64,000 nucleotides of DNA from Clavelina lepadiformis (taxonomy: Eukaryota > Chordata > Ascidiacea > Aplousobranchia > Clavelinidae), in contig NC_135240.1 in the NCBI RefSeq assembly GCF_947623445.1, forward strand, positions 14,322,001-14,386,000, written 5' to 3'. Under the pieces are notes generated by a model, which saw only the letters and a list, made by a program, of their open reading frames with translations, was not told where the DNA came from and did not search any database. Positions 9,740 to 26,500 of this stretch are shown piece by piece (position 1 is the first letter of the stretch; every line of letters begins with the position of its first letter). A program made the position numbers and the translations under genes.

Positions 9740-11478
9740 GACGACAAAACATTTATAGTCTTTTCGAAAACTTTGGTTTGAGTTCAGTTTTATAGCAATT
9801 TTAAGATTCCCATGTTTCCGTAATACCTGGATGTAATTCTCGTAAATCTACATAACTTTAGCTAGCTTTTTTTATACATTTAATAGCTACGAAGAACATT
9901 TTAGTAAATAACTTAGTACCTATACTACGCAGGCTAACAAAACCCCACAATTCTGGTTATGCGCAATACATAGCCTATATTATATGGTCACAGTGAGAAA
10001 TGCTGTTACAGGCATGCACTAAAGATTGATCTGCGAGAGATTGCATTTCTGCAATGCGTGATAGAATTATATTATGTGATCCTGCGCCACCCACATAAAA
10101 TTGCTAGCCTATATGGTACAGTACCTATATAAACCGGTATATGGATATAGTTTTACAAATTTGTTCAGGTTTATTTTAAATTAAAGTGAATTGAACTTCG
10201 CTCTTTACAGAGGAACAAATGCAGATTTTTATGGTTGCTATTATGCCTTCCTTTTACCAGAATTAGAACGTTAGACCTTTTATATTTACAAAAGTGCTGA
10301 ATTTCGAGCAATAATGCACAACACATTTTGGACAACTTTTAAATACCGAACGTGTATAGGCTACACCGCTACACTAATGAAAGATACTGTATAAGCGTGA
10401 CAAAACTATTGCCACCGTCACTATATGAACAGTGTGCTTACATGTCAGGTATTTTATTTCCCTTTTATTGTATTACTATAATAATTTGTTATCGTTTTAG
10501 ATTATTATGCACATTGTTTATCATAGCCTACGCTTACGTGTCACCTGACATTATCCCACGCGTATAAAGACATATATATACAGTATTTTAATATTATAGG
10601 CAAGCTATAAAATGACTGTATATAGCCAGCTGGCTGGTAAGAATGGTAACTATATATAACTATAGTTGATATTTGCATACACTTGTCACTTGCTTTAGGA
10701 TGATTACCATTGGTTGGTATGATAAACAAAACAAGACTAGGCCTATACCATGAAATGCTGTGATAGGGCTCTTTTGTCTATTAAAAATATTTTTATTTCA
10801 CTTCCCTTATTGTTTCTAGCATTTTTACAGCAAATCAATGAAAGGCTTTTACTGACGTTCGAAGTCATTTTAGTTCTTTACCACAATTGTTCACCAACTC
10901 ATTCTTTTGTGTTTTGGCTTTATAGCCCTACACGGCTCTGATATTGAAAGTTGTGCTCTCAATCCTATGATGATCGTCCACTTCGATTTTTAAAAATTGT
11001 TTCTTAAACAAATGCTTTCTGAGTAGGGCTTAGATCGGACAACTTAATATCTTTTACCACTTTAATTGTTGTTCTCACCAATATTCAAAGAGGATGTTGA
11101 AATTTAGTTGGACAATGTTGCTTCTTCCATACCTGGTCTCTAATCTGCCAACTTCATTTCAAGTGTAGATACCATACGCAGACGTTTCAGTTTTTCTATA
11201 GGGTCGTTCCCAATTGGAATTATTTTGTATAAAGTTCGTACAATAATTTTCTAATTAGGGAAATACGGTTGAAACATCTCTTTGCACCTCCCGATAAGAT
11301 TTTAATTAACTGTTTCTGCATCTGATTGATTATGACGCAATAATGATTCCATCCATAAAATCCAAAGACCATTGAAATCTCTACAGACTTTGATAAAACT
11401 TCACATGGAACACGTTTTCTTTTTTTCTTGCACCGCACTTGTTGTAATGGGATTTTACTGGTATTTCCTTGCATTTGT

Positions 11479-11541
11479 GACGGACGGATGATGGACGACG
11501 GACGACGGACGGACGGATGACGGACCGACCAACGACGGATG
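11479..11541. repeat. GACGGA-type minisatellite
   Basis: About 60 bases of imperfect tandem GACGGA(C/T) units interspersed with GATG and GACC variants. GC-rich in an AT-rich neighbourhood. Confidence 0.7.
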
Positions 11542-12339
11542 TATACGTTACGAGGCGTCCTCTGGATACCCTCCTGAAAACTTTGGGTGCAAACTGAGAA
11601 GCGACTTGAAAGACGCTTAACGGGCATCGCTTATGGCCGCAGGAGAGAGAGCCCCTTCATGAATTCATAATGATCTGACTCCAATAACAGTTCCGTGCTC
11701 TTGTCGACTATTGTAACATCCAAATTAGCATTGTTGAGTATTTAAATTATACGATTTGAGTGATAATGATATACTGTATATGATTTTATGTTGCCCAAAA
11801 CTCCAAATATCTTTATCATTGCGTGTCTTGACCAGTTTAGCTTTATGAACTTCAATACCTTTTTGTAGGTCTATTTAGACCAGCCAGCTCTTGTTATTGT
11901 TCAATCGATAAAGAATTGCGCAACTAGCCTAGGCTATACTTAAAATATTAACGTCAGCGTAAAAATATTAAAATACCAATAACCACTGTAATACGTTAGC
12001 AAGTAAAACTGTGTATAGTTAGCATGCAGCTGCGTATTTAGAGTTACGTTAAGGGGATCAAAAAAGTTTTAAAAATTTGTTTTATAATTCCTGAGCTTGT
12101 CTACCCCGTCCAATATACGCGAATGTCAAATACCGCTTCAAATGTATTGTCATGTCTATACGTGGACAATTCAGCAGCCAACTAATAATGCTCACACTTG
12201 AGATGCCATGTACAACTTCTAAGGTCGTATACATTGATTTTGAAATGCCTTAAACCCGTCTGTTAATGTTATACCTATTTTGTGTAAGTTGTTTGAAGTT
12301 AATTATGGATGTATCGTTAAAAGTTATATAAAATAGGCA

Positions 12340-12400
12340 ATAGGCACAATAGGCCTACAATAGGCCAATAGGCCACAATAGGCCTACACTGTGGCAATAG
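12340..12400. repeat. Short tandem repeat of CAATAGGCC units
   Basis: Successive CAATAGGC, CACAATAGGCCTA, CAATAGGC and CACAATAGGCCTA units in about 60 bases. AGGCCTA/TAGGCCTA is a recurrent oligomer across this window. Confidence 0.65.
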
Positions 12401-13168
12401 TCATGAAGAAAATTCAACATAGTTTAGTTTAGGATCAACTAGAAAGTTATAGTGAAAGGAGTTTCACCCATAACAGTATACAAATCCTGAATTTTACTAG
12501 ATTAATGTATTTAGTGATGTATTTTGTGTTTTTACTCTCTAACGCTATGCTATACTTTGTGTGTATACTATATTTATATTCTATAGTATATAAAACTATG
12601 CGGAATCAAATCAACAAACATTCTATTGATTACTACGACCGCTCAGTCCGTTGGCACATTACCTTGCTATAGAAGTAGGCTATTAATTCGGAAAGCTATT
12701 TTATTGTATCTTTAACGCAAACGCCTATAATGCCTAAAGCGGGTGTATGAAATCAGAAAATCGTGTGAAGTGACTATATCACCTTATGTATGTAGGTCAC
12801 GCTACTTGTTGTTAAAGATTAGGATTAGGAGAATTGATATGCAAAAAGTTGATTTTAGCTATTTAAGGATTTATTGAAGTTAAATTAAGATTAGAAGGTA
12901 GATTTAGATTACTATTTTATAACATTTACGTTAGGTTAACAAGAAACTGTGTAAAATAGCTTTGAACACACGATTTTTTTTCCGGTGAAATAATGGCAGC
13001 CAAAACCGTGTGTCTTTGAACAAATGGTAAATAAAATGGATGAGACTGAGAGACTTATGGGAAAGACTAACGATACAGAAGAAGGCTGAAAAACGTATAG
13101 GTACAGCATACTGCAAATTGAGTTATAGAGTTAAGCAGAAAAGACGAGGAAATCCAAAGATTATGAAT

Positions 13169-13844
13169 AGGGCGATTATTTTGTGATTTGTCAAAAAAAG
13201 TCAAAAATTTGTCAAATTGTAAAAATTTTTCACAAAGACAAAATTTTTTATAAAGTCAAAATTGTTACAAACTGCATTGTCGTGGTGTCGTAGAGGTTTC
13301 ACTGTCAGTGAACTTTTCATTTTACACAACGTAGTCTACTTTACCCTGTTGTAAATGGCCCATAGTCTACTTATTGTGAATCATTAACCATTAAGTTAAA
13401 TAATTAGGTTGATTAGGTTAATTGGTGTGATGCTCAACACACCTCAAAACGTGTAAATTTTTGGTAGGTTTTAAGTCATTTTGCGGCAGCTGTAGGTTAG
13501 GTGCAAATCTTGCTTCGGTTTTGCTTCAGATACTTCATGTATCTTTAGTTTATAGTGTATTGAATGTATTGAACAGTTTTGTTGTGTCTTAGCTGCAGTT
13601 TTTTGGCAGTGATTTGTAATTAGCTCATTTCCCTTTTCAGAATAGACTAGGCCTGTGTTCACATTTTTGCCCTTCTGTTAGACTACAATAAGTTTTAAAT
13701 TTTGTATAATAATGCGTAATTAACTACTTGAGTTCTTCATACGTCAAAATTTGTCAAAAAATAGTTTTTTAATGTCAAAATTTGTCAAAATTTTCAATTT
13801 TTAGGTCAAAATTTTCGTTTTTTTGGTCAAAAAATAATCGCCCT
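13169..13844. mobile_element. MITE-like element with AGGGCGATTATTTT inverted ends
   Basis: The ends AGGGCGATTATTTT (13169) and AAAATAATCGCCCT (13844) are perfect inverted repeats. Each is followed inward by several GTCAAAA/GTCAAAATTTGT subrepeats (13200-13260 and 13744-13835), giving long AT-rich imperfect arms. The flanks share ATTATGA within two bases of each end, compatible with a 7-8 bp target duplication, though the exact junction is ambiguous. No transposase is visible. The superfamily is undetermined; hAT is possible from the duplication size. Confidence 0.75.
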
Positions 13845-14925
13845 AATTATGATGCTTAGTTAACACATGGTAAAGATAGATGCGCCTGGGCAGGCAACGG
13901 TAAGCAAGTTTAGGATTATTTAACCGAAAGTTTTTTTATTATACAGTCAATTACGCTTTTTATATCTTTTTTATACCTATTTCATCACACCTATTTACTT
14001 GTCAACCACACAAAACATTCTATTCATACATGATCCAAATACCTAAATCATCCATATTACCTCTGTTATTTTGACATAGTAACAATCGCCATATTCGTTA
14101 TAATTGAGCGACGAGTTTGCGTTCTTTTGACACTATTTATGGCAATAAACAATAACCGCTTAACCACTATATATTAGTGCAAATCCTTTTCCACTGTGTT
14201 TACTGACAACTATTGATTTAAGGTCAATTTTTTTTGGACTTGCCCCTCACTTTAATAGGGAAGAAGATTCAAAGCACACAACAACAAAATACTGTCAACA
14301 GCATTTAAGATGGAACATTAATTGAAGGATGCAATGAAGGTCAAACAAAGGTGGAAGGAATAAATAGACCCTTTCCGAATTCCTGTCTTGGTGGCAAGAC
14401 ATTTTCGATCGCCTGTATTCAACAATGGAAAATGTCTTGCCACTGTTACTTTTTATTAATTTACAAGCGTTCTGGCGTTCTGGCCATTGGATTGTAAAGA
14501 TTTTGTTCAGGTGAGTTGCGTATTGAAAACATAACCAGTTTTACCAACGCAACTAGTGGAGAAACTTTATGAATAACAATCATCTAAAAAACCTCGGCAT
14601 TTAAGCGGTTTTTCAGCTTAGACGTGAGAGCGCTAAAAAGACAACTAGAAGTTATAAACATCAAGTCTGTTTATAATGGGGTTTCGAGTGTATATATCAA
14701 GAACGGAATATTATCAGAATAATATGTAACAATAGGTTCAAAATTGAAAAGGAATGGGTTTTTGTATTTTTTCCAAGCCTAACTAAATAGCCTATGGTTT
14801 TCACCGTCGCTTGATGATCATATTGTTGTTTTTTACCCGTGTTAATCACATTCCCTTGAATAGGAATTAATATTGTAGCTCGAATCAGAATCCAAAGAAA
14901 ACTCCCGAACACTTTGATATTGAAC
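13845..14925. other. Intergenic; contains a perfect 15-bp inverted repeat hairpin
   Basis: No exon supported. 14391-14405 and 14429-14443 are perfect 15-base complements separated by 23 bases (see the separate entry). Confidence 0.4.
14391..14443. repeat. Hairpin: perfect 15-bp inverted repeat, 23-nt loop
   Basis: GTGGCAAGACATTTT and AAAATGTCTTGCCAC flank a 23-base spacer. The transcript would fold into a stable stem. It could be a degenerate transposon end pair or a small-RNA precursor; the stem is shorter than a typical miRNA precursor unless mismatched flanks extend it. Confidence 0.6.
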
Positions 14926-15654
14926 CTGGTGTAAGTTGCGGTGTCATCGCGGGCCACATTATAATGTAAATGCATTGCAATATTGCACCCCGAGCCGCAG
15001 ACTGCCGACGTATGTAGGTTTGGGACACCAACAAGGTTAAATCGGGCAATGCACACATCCAACACTAATTAACGCATGTTCATACTTACTTGGAATTACG
15101 GTCCAAAACATGCAAAAAGTAGGCTATTGGCTAATTGTTAAACGCGGTTCGCGAGGAAAAACTTTAGTTTGGTTTGCCGGTGTTTGTCCTTTTTTGTCGC
15201 TTAAAGTTTAATTTTATGAAAAACAATATTTAATATCTCATTTATTGGTCTGAAACGTTGAGGATTTCGTTATTTTATTCACATTATTAACACGTGCCTA
15301 CGTGACGTAAGGTGCATAGAAGTCGTTGTTTTCCTTCATCTTCGAGTGACGACTGCTACAATGACGTATTACATTTCACCACTTCGCACGTACGCAAGTT
15401 TCCAGCAAAACAAGTTGACATGACCGTAAGTTAGTGCCAACGCAACCTGTGGCAACACAAATTCTATCCAAAGTTTATCCACTACGTATTCAAAGATTAT
15501 ATATTGTTTGAATTGTTATGTCTTTGATAGTAAATTTGGTACTTTATATAACCATTGAGAATTCACATGACTCGCAGCCGTAGAACAGCGTGTACGTGAC
15601 TTGAGGCCGGTGTGTACGTGCAGAATGCAAAACGGGCAGCTTGTTGCTGTTTTT
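14926..15654 (-). CDS. Two exons of an unrecognised, probably extracellular Cys-containing protein (partial)
   Basis: Two GC-richer blocks with splice signals stand out from AT-rich flanks. Exon A (15654-15567) follows an acceptor GATAG, starts in phase 0, encodes ...RTHRPQVTYTLFYGCES and can end at a GTGAAT donor in phase 1. Exon B (15064-14926) follows TTAATTAG, starts in matching phase 1, encodes LDVCIARFNLVGVPNLHTSA and then VCGSGCNIAMHLHYNVA, and ends at AG|GTTCAA in phase 2. The joined fragment has four cysteines and alternating hydrophobic residues suggestive of a beta-rich ectodomain. The first and last exons were not found. It may be the upstream part of the membrane-protein gene at 7.8-9.7 kb or a separate gene. 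The family is unknown. Confidence 0.4.
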
Positions 15655-16041
15655 CTATCGATTGGAGTACATGGTATACAATAAAGACATGCTGACAGCA
15701 GGCTATATATACAGTACAGGTAGTTCACAATGACCAGCTGCGATTTATTGTATAGGGTACACTTAAGTTGATTGAATGAAGTTAGGACATGCTATTATGC
15801 GTTGTTGCTTTTATGAATATGCTGTTGATTAGAAAACCGGACTGAGCTAAAACAAACAGAAGCACAGCACCATGACTAAATTGCTTACCGGTACCTTAAT
15901 TGCAGATGACCGATGATTATAGTAATGTTCATCAACCGTGAGTTGAATATATTATTTTCATAATGGAGTTTTTATTAGTGTCTGTCTGTTGAAGTGATTT
16001 AAGCAAGTTGTTTTCTATGTTGTATGCTAACGTACATTTTA

Positions 16042-16083
16042 GAGTTGGTACAATAATATTTGGAGTTGGTACAATAATATTTT
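16042..16083. repeat. 21-bp tandem duplication
   Basis: Two adjacent, nearly identical 21-base units beginning GAGTTGGTACAATAATATTT. Confidence 0.8.
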
Positions 16084-16532
16084 GTTTAGTGGTACGGTCA
16101 ACGTACGTAATGGAACCTTGACTGTGCGGTCTACATACGTAGATATAGTATTGGTACCTATTTACCATTAATTATAAATGCAAAATATTACCTACACCAA
16201 ATTTGTTTTACCTTTTATTATGTTGTACCTTATAGTTTTGTTTTTGCACCACTATGATTTTGCTTGACAATAATTACCTTATGAGTTCTGGATATGGAGA
16301 GTGCTATTGACTACAGTTGATCTGTAAAACAAATTCGTTTTTTTTTATATTGCCTGAATTCAGAAATGTTTACAAGGACCACTGAAGCAAGCTTTTGTAT
16401 TTCCCTGTTAACACCATATTAAACTTGATCTATTTTATGCTAGACCAACATCTTGCTATACAATAACTTTTGCAGGCTTTCTTTGTGGAGATAAGTGACT
16501 ACTAGACATTCACTGTAAATATAAATTTAAAA

Positions 16533-20469
<3,937 letters not shown>

Positions 20470-21367
20470 TTTGCCAATTATGCTTTTATACAAATGATTT
20501 GCACTCCATGGATAATATTGTATGACGTCAGCCACCTTATTGAATATTGTACCACTTGTTATTGTGACTGTAATGTGCATGATGATATTCATCTTTGAAA
20601 AATTTAGACATAGGCCTACTTTTCACTTGGCTTGAACCAGATTCCGCTTTGTATCATAGTGCTTGTTTTTCACTTCGTTTCGCATGTCGTCCATTCTATC
20701 AGGACAATTAACAGATAGCGGTTTTTATCAAACAGATAACTGTAAACACTTGGTCTGTATGCAAGTTTTTAGATGTTGACAACTCCTGATTTCTATTACA
20801 CTTTCTATGTTGTTTACGAAGTAATCGCTTCCCCTCTTTGAGCAGCTTTTTGTGAAAATTTTGTATTGTTTGTCATATTTTTCAACAAATGCGCTTCGAA
20901 ATTGTATGCGTCGATGTGCTGGGCGTATCATGAAACTGTTTTAAATGTATTTTCTTGTAAGTCTCTATAAAAGGCTGTTGCATAATCTTTGTCTTGTAAA
21001 AGCTTGACTTCCGTCACATCAACTCGCAACTGCGTTGCCTCGCACATAAGATGTAGCGTAGCCCATGGATTCAAACTCGATCGGGAAACATTGGTTTTGT
21101 AAATCAGTTCTGACGCGACAAACTAGCTAGTTTCACGGAAGACTATGGTGTGAGCCAGTGCTTCATAACCGGTGTGTCACATTATAACCATTTCGGGGAG
21201 CCACATGCAAGATTTCTCGATTTATTGCATTTTAAGTAAAAGAAATTGAACCTTTTTACAAGCATGTACGGGGCCTTAAGGACCCGACCAATGTTAAATT
21301 TTACGAGCTCCGTGAAAATGTTGGACGTTTAATGGGATCTCATGATATAATAGCCTAAGCCCTAAGC

Positions 21368-21737
21368 CAGAGGTCGGCAACCTTTAGCATTAAAAGAGCC
21401 AATGTTCCCAAGTTTATTTAAATTAAGACCTATTCGGAGCCATAACATGTAACTGTCGAGTTGGCCACTAAAACAAAAGGTAATTATAGCCTACACTTCA
21501 TGCAGAATTTCTTAAAATTTTTGCTTTGTACATGCGAATATTCTGTAATTTCAACAAACAAAACCCGACTATTAAACACAACACTTTCAAACAATCATTT
21601 ATTCCACCCAGCTAATGCGATATTTGCTTCTGAATTTCACTGCACAGCACATCTACATTAGCTTGATAAGATGACACTTTGAGTTTCATCTGGGACTGCA
21701 AGCTCTCATCTGTTAGGCGTGAGCGTTGTTCATTTTT

Positions 21738-21774
<37 letters not shown>

Positions 21775-21842
21775 CACGGGAGCCAGAGCAGAGGGCTGAA
21801 AGAGCCGCATGCGGCTCCGGAGCCGCAGGTTGCCGACCTCTG
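21368..21842. mobile_element. hAT-type MITE, 475 bp, CAGAGGTCGGCAACCT ends
   Basis: Perfect terminal inverted repeats CAGAGGTCGGCAACCT and AGGTTGCCGACCTCTG. The right subterminal part has AGAGCCGCATGCGGCTC and GGAGCCGCAGGTT, nearly the same as the MITE at 48.5 kb, so they are one family. The target duplication is unclear; AGCCCTAAG occurs just left of the element and again a few bases beyond its right end. No coding capacity. Confidence 0.85.
21739..21774. repeat. (AAGT)9 microsatellite
   Basis: Nine perfect AAGT units inside the hAT MITE. Confidence 0.95.
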
Positions 21843-21855
21843 CGGCCCAAGCCCT

Positions 21856-21884
21856 AAGGCATACTAAAACGCATGCAAGATTTC
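21856..21884. repeat. Dispersed repeat fragment shared with 4719-4748
   Basis: AAGGCATACTAAAA followed by CATGCAA(A/G)ATTTC in both places. A related GCAAGATTTC...AAAAGAAATT..CCTTTTT block occurs on both sides of the MITE (about 21208-21262 and 21875-21940), suggesting the MITE inserted into or beside an older duplicated repeat. Confidence 0.5.
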
Positions 21885-22691
21885 ATGGGGCATTTTCTTA
21901 ATTTCAGTTTACAATAAAAGAAATTAGCCCTTTTTGCAAGATTGATTCAGGTCTTTAAACTGAACAAACTTTATTTTATAATGAAGACATTTTACCTGAG
22001 TGTATAGATTATTTTTTTGCTAAGCAAGTACGAGGCCCACAATAACTTCAAATGCAAGCAAAGGACAAATTTGAATTGTTCTTTATAACATCGAGTCAAA
22101 CACATGCAGCCATTGTGCTCAATTACAAATAATGAAACCACGCGTTTTTCCTGTTGATTATATTTATAGGTTTTTACATTTACATTTTTGGTAAAGTTTG
22201 TGAGTGTTTGAAGGCTGCTGAGCGCTGGATTAAGGGAAAACCCGATTCCTATCATTATCTTTTTACGGTTTAAGTGGTGTAAGTTTAATTGGTTCCAAAT
22301 TCTTACAATGTCTGTTCAAAAGCAGCACAGATGTAGGAATGACAAAAATCAAATTTAATAAACAAATCATGAAACCAACACCAATATCATGACAAAGGTT
22401 ACGACCAAAAAAGCTTCTTCAAGGTCGTGATACGAACGCGAACGGTTAGTAATGCTGATGGCCATGGAAGTGACGGCTTCGTATGGTGTCTTTCTTTTGC
22501 AAGATAAATTACAACAAAACGCTCTTGCATTAACAAATCACGGTGGAAAAGGCAATTAATTGTTCAAGCAAGTCCAACTTTATCGAGAAGATATGTACAG
22601 CAGCAATTAAAATAAAAACAACGCTGTGGATACAACGAAAGCAAGTTATTATTACGTACATTTTGTTGAATTACAAAAAGACAGGTTTCAG

Positions 22692-22778
22692 CAAACGCTT
22701 GTTTCGGGTGTTCTCATAACGCTGCAATTGTACGAAGAAAATATGGAAGGACAAAAGGCAAAAACTGTTACGTGTAAG
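22692..22778 (+). CDS. Possible orphan internal exon, unrecognised
   Basis: An 87-base block between GGTTTCAG and a consensus donor GTAAGA, open in one frame (QTLVSGVLITLQLYEENMEG...TVTCK, 29 codons, multiple of three). No partner exon could be joined with confidence. It may be chance or a remnant of a lost gene. The function is unknown. Confidence 0.2.
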
Positions 22779-23591
22779 GTAAGAGACTACATGTGGTTCA
22801 GTGAAATGAGACACAAAACAATGTTATTCACATTTTATGCCTAGTACTGTTATTAAAAAAAAAACAAATTATAGTACTACGCATAAGATGAAATAGCATG
22901 GCTAAAAGTTGCTACAGTGTACGCTTTAGAGAAGACGTACATTTCAAGTAGCCTAAAATTGCTCAACGTTTTTACACGATGCTCTCCACGGATTTTTGTT
23001 GTTTGACCACTTCGCCGACCAATACGTAGCATTCTATTTTACATGTAAAGATTGTCACTTTTATCCACTGTGGATTTCGATACATAAACGGGTAGAATGT
23101 ATGTATGTCAACATGAAACCTTTTCCTCAGCACAACTTTCGCTACACATTTAGTTTTAAGAAAATATATTAGAAACATTTACTAACGGTATATTTAAGTT
23201 TTCAACGTTTAGTTAAATTAGTTTTTCGAATGATTTGCATAGGTAATATGGTGAGGAACTTAAGTTGTGAGTTTTTAGGTTGCGCTTATGCCTTGTTATA
23301 AAATGTAACACCATATAAATACACTGGCGCGTAGCTTTTATAAACGTGATGGATTGGGAAATTATAATACAGTATGTCTGTCATTTCCACAAATACAAAT
23401 GCGGCAGAAATATATAATTTACGCAACAATCCTCACAGCTTAAGGTTGCAACAAATTGGATAAGATAAGCTAGTTTAAAGTCGGTATTCGGAGACCAGTG
23501 GAACATAACTGTGTTTGTGCATTAAGGGTTAAAAACGTGGAAAAGCAAAACCAAGCTAAATAAATTACGGCAAACTATATAGAGTGTTGCT

Positions 23592-26500
23592 TTAATCAAG
23601 GGGCGTATCGACTTCTTTCAGCTGCTGTACAGACATTGCTGTAGTCGCATTAGTAGTCGTTTTCGTAGCTAACGCAATAAGCTTTTGATTGTCGTCCTGT
23701 TGGCGTTTTACTTCCTTTCGAAGTGTTTCTAGATCTTTAGGACTGTAAAACAAAGGAAGTATATGCGGTTTTGAAGCCTTTCTAGCACTCAGTTGCAAAC
23801 TTACTTTGAAATTTGAGCAGAAAAAATACTAACTACCTTAGCGGAATAAAAATTATTCCGTTAATTACGTTCATGAGATCAAGAACGCTGTGCATGCTTG
23901 GTGGGGTTATCTGAAACACAAAAAACGTCTCTATAATTGCAAAGATTGATCACAATTCATAACACAATTGAAAAAGAAACGAATGATAAAGAAACAATGC
24001 ATTACTTGGAGTGGCGGAATTGTAGCCGACGAGCCATTTTTGTATATTTCGTTCATCTGTTAAGGTAAAATACACTTGAACGTCAGATATTGGGGGAGGT
24101 TAAAATAGACGTTATGAATGTTGTAAAAGTAGTAACCATCATACCGTTCTTTGTAATGTAACGGCTTGCTGTGTAAGGTGGCGCAGGCATTCTCCGCTTT
24201 CCTTTGTTTTTTCATGCTCATCGCCAAGTTGTGCTCGGTACAACTTGTATGTTTCTTTCTCGTGCTGAAGTGCTTGACGGAATTCTCCTTTGCAAGAATA
24301 AGCTCGAGCAACCAAATGATGACTAGAAAATTATTCAAAACATGGTTGATAAATGATAACTTCACAAGCTGCGGAAAGGCACAGCACAGATTGCGGAATG
24401 TGTACATTTTCATTTGTTAGGTTTGTTCTACTGATCCGTATCTAGTAAGTGCCTAAGAATAAATGAGGTAACAATGTATGTGATGATACCTTATCGCTGC
24501 TTTTAAGCTTTTCGAGCCGTGATACTTCATATTAATTTTGAGGGCTTCATCCAGAAACCTCAGCGACAGGTCGTATTCTTGCACTCCATGCAGGACCAAT
24601 CCAATGTTGCTCTTCGTAAAGTTTTCAGAGCGTTAAACAACTGTGCCTTCTTCGACTAAGTTGATATGATTTACGAATTACACTAATTGTCTACTTACAT
24701 CAAGCAAAGCAATTTCTGGATGATCACAACCATGTACGCCGAGCAGCAAATATCGAGCTCTGTAAAGAAGCTTTAGAGAAGCAGAAATCTTGCACTGAGC
24801 GAAGCAGTATAGCGCCAAGCTCACATAGTCAGTAATGGTGGTGAAATGATCGATACCTTTAAAAAGTCAAGACACTAAAATATAACTGCATGTTTTCACG
24901 AATCATGTTAATTATGCTTACTGGTTGGCTACCATTACATACCCAGGACGCGTTCACTTAAGATTACAGCTTTTTGCTGATTAGCTGTGGCATCACTGTG
25001 CTCTCCCATCATGTAGTTAAGTCTAGCTATATGGCGATAACATGCTGCGATCTCCCAATGAATTGCACCATAAACGTTGTTAAAGAGATTTAATGCTTCA
25101 CTGAACAATTCAAATCCTTCTTTTAAATAACCTAGAAATTCCATTTAGTAATTATTAAACAAGGGAAAAATTTCCTTGCTAAAGAAAAATCAGGACATAC
25201 CTTGCTGCACTTTTGCCTGTGCGCTTTGGTAAAACTGGTAACCGTCACTTGCTCGTGGAGATGAATGTTTGATAACTGGATATAAGTTCAAAATGTCTTC
25301 ATCGCAAAATGAGGGTTTGTGTTTGCTGTCAAGGTTGTAGTCTCTTACAAGGAGCTGCAGATAGAAACGGCCATTAACAACTCCACTCGCATAATTGATA
25401 GCACCAAGATGACAACTTGAGCAATAGAATTCACCTGAATTCCAATTATGATTGAAAATCTTCGCATTAAAGACATTTTTTGAATGGAATATTTCTCAAT
25501 AAAATCATCAACACTTTCGAGATCAAAGGCAAAGTCATAATATTCCAGCGCCTCATTCTGTATTTGATTCCATAATGACTCTGGTGTTAAGAAATGCCAC
25601 GGTGTCCCAGCAGATGAAGTCCCAATCTGGACTCTATTTTTCCTTGCCTTCTTTTTCTTTTTATTACTACGAAAAAAGAGAGGTTAAAAAATTGCTCAAC
25701 ATTAGCAGTAACAATTTATTTTCAATGAGTTTCATAGTACCTTATTAATTCTTCTTCTGGCAAAATTGGCTTTGGGGATGGAAAACTACTCAAAAAGCAA
25801 TTAAGGAAATGAGAAACAGCTGATGAGATACTGGATTGGTTTACTTGTTGTAGATAGGGGCGTATTATGTGTTTCACAGAACGTAAGACAATTTCAGCAA
25901 CACCGATTCTCTGAAAATTACAAACAGTTACAATACGAATAAGATACTCCTCACTTACAAACGAGTTATTTTGAATTGTTAGTAAGTCAATGATTTGAAT
26001 GTATTGCTCACTACTGTTATCTGATGTGCAACACAGCATATGTTTACTACATATTCCTACATCATGTACATACACTTGTTTTCTAATTGGAAAGATACAA
26101 TAAAAATAAAATGTATAACATCTGTATGAATTAATAATATTATAGTTGGTTTCTGTCTATAAACTATGGCATGTCATGGCGTGTCTATGATGAAAACAAC
26201 TTACATAAATGTGGTTTAATGCTGGAGTTTCGGTGATCAGTTGCAAAATCTTTCCCAGGTACCGCACACCAATACCGCGCTCATGTAACACATCAGTCAG
26301 AGAAGCCCCATCGACAGGCATTGCAGAATGTTCAAGACAGTCCTTAATCTAAAAACAGTTCAAATTAATTCACATTCAAAAAGCACTTTACAGTATTTAA
26401 ATATAATATTTTTCACAAAGCAAACTTTGCAAAGTTACTTACAAATGTTGGAATCTGGTGTGTTATTAAAAATCTTGCAGCATCCTTGATCAGTTGTTTT

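Larger units (their letters stand above)
9740..13168. other. Gene-poor region; simple repeats only
   Basis: No supported exon. It contains a (GACGGA/GACGGAC)-type tandem repeat at about 11479-11541 and a CAATAGGCC-type repeat at about 12340-12400. A 135-codon minus-strand frame over the GACGGA repeat (11627-11220) is largely a product of that repeat. Confidence 0.4.
20470..23591. other. Convergent intergenic region between LDH and CLUH
   Basis: Contains a hAT MITE (21368-21842), an (AAGT)9 microsatellite inside it, a possible orphan + strand exon (22692-22778), and a stretch open on both strands at 22972-23178. No clear polyadenylation signal was located for either flanking gene. Confidence 0.5.

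Noticed and set aside
11220-11627. 135-codon minus-strand frame
   Set aside because: Its Arg/Pro/Ser-rich part is the translation of the GACGGA minisatellite, and no conserved domain is visible.
22440-22560. Weak caspase-like wording (SDGFVWCLSF, then LTNHGGKGN) on the + strand
   Set aside because: The two pieces are in different frames, no QACxG-type catalytic motif follows, and the similarity is only a few residues.
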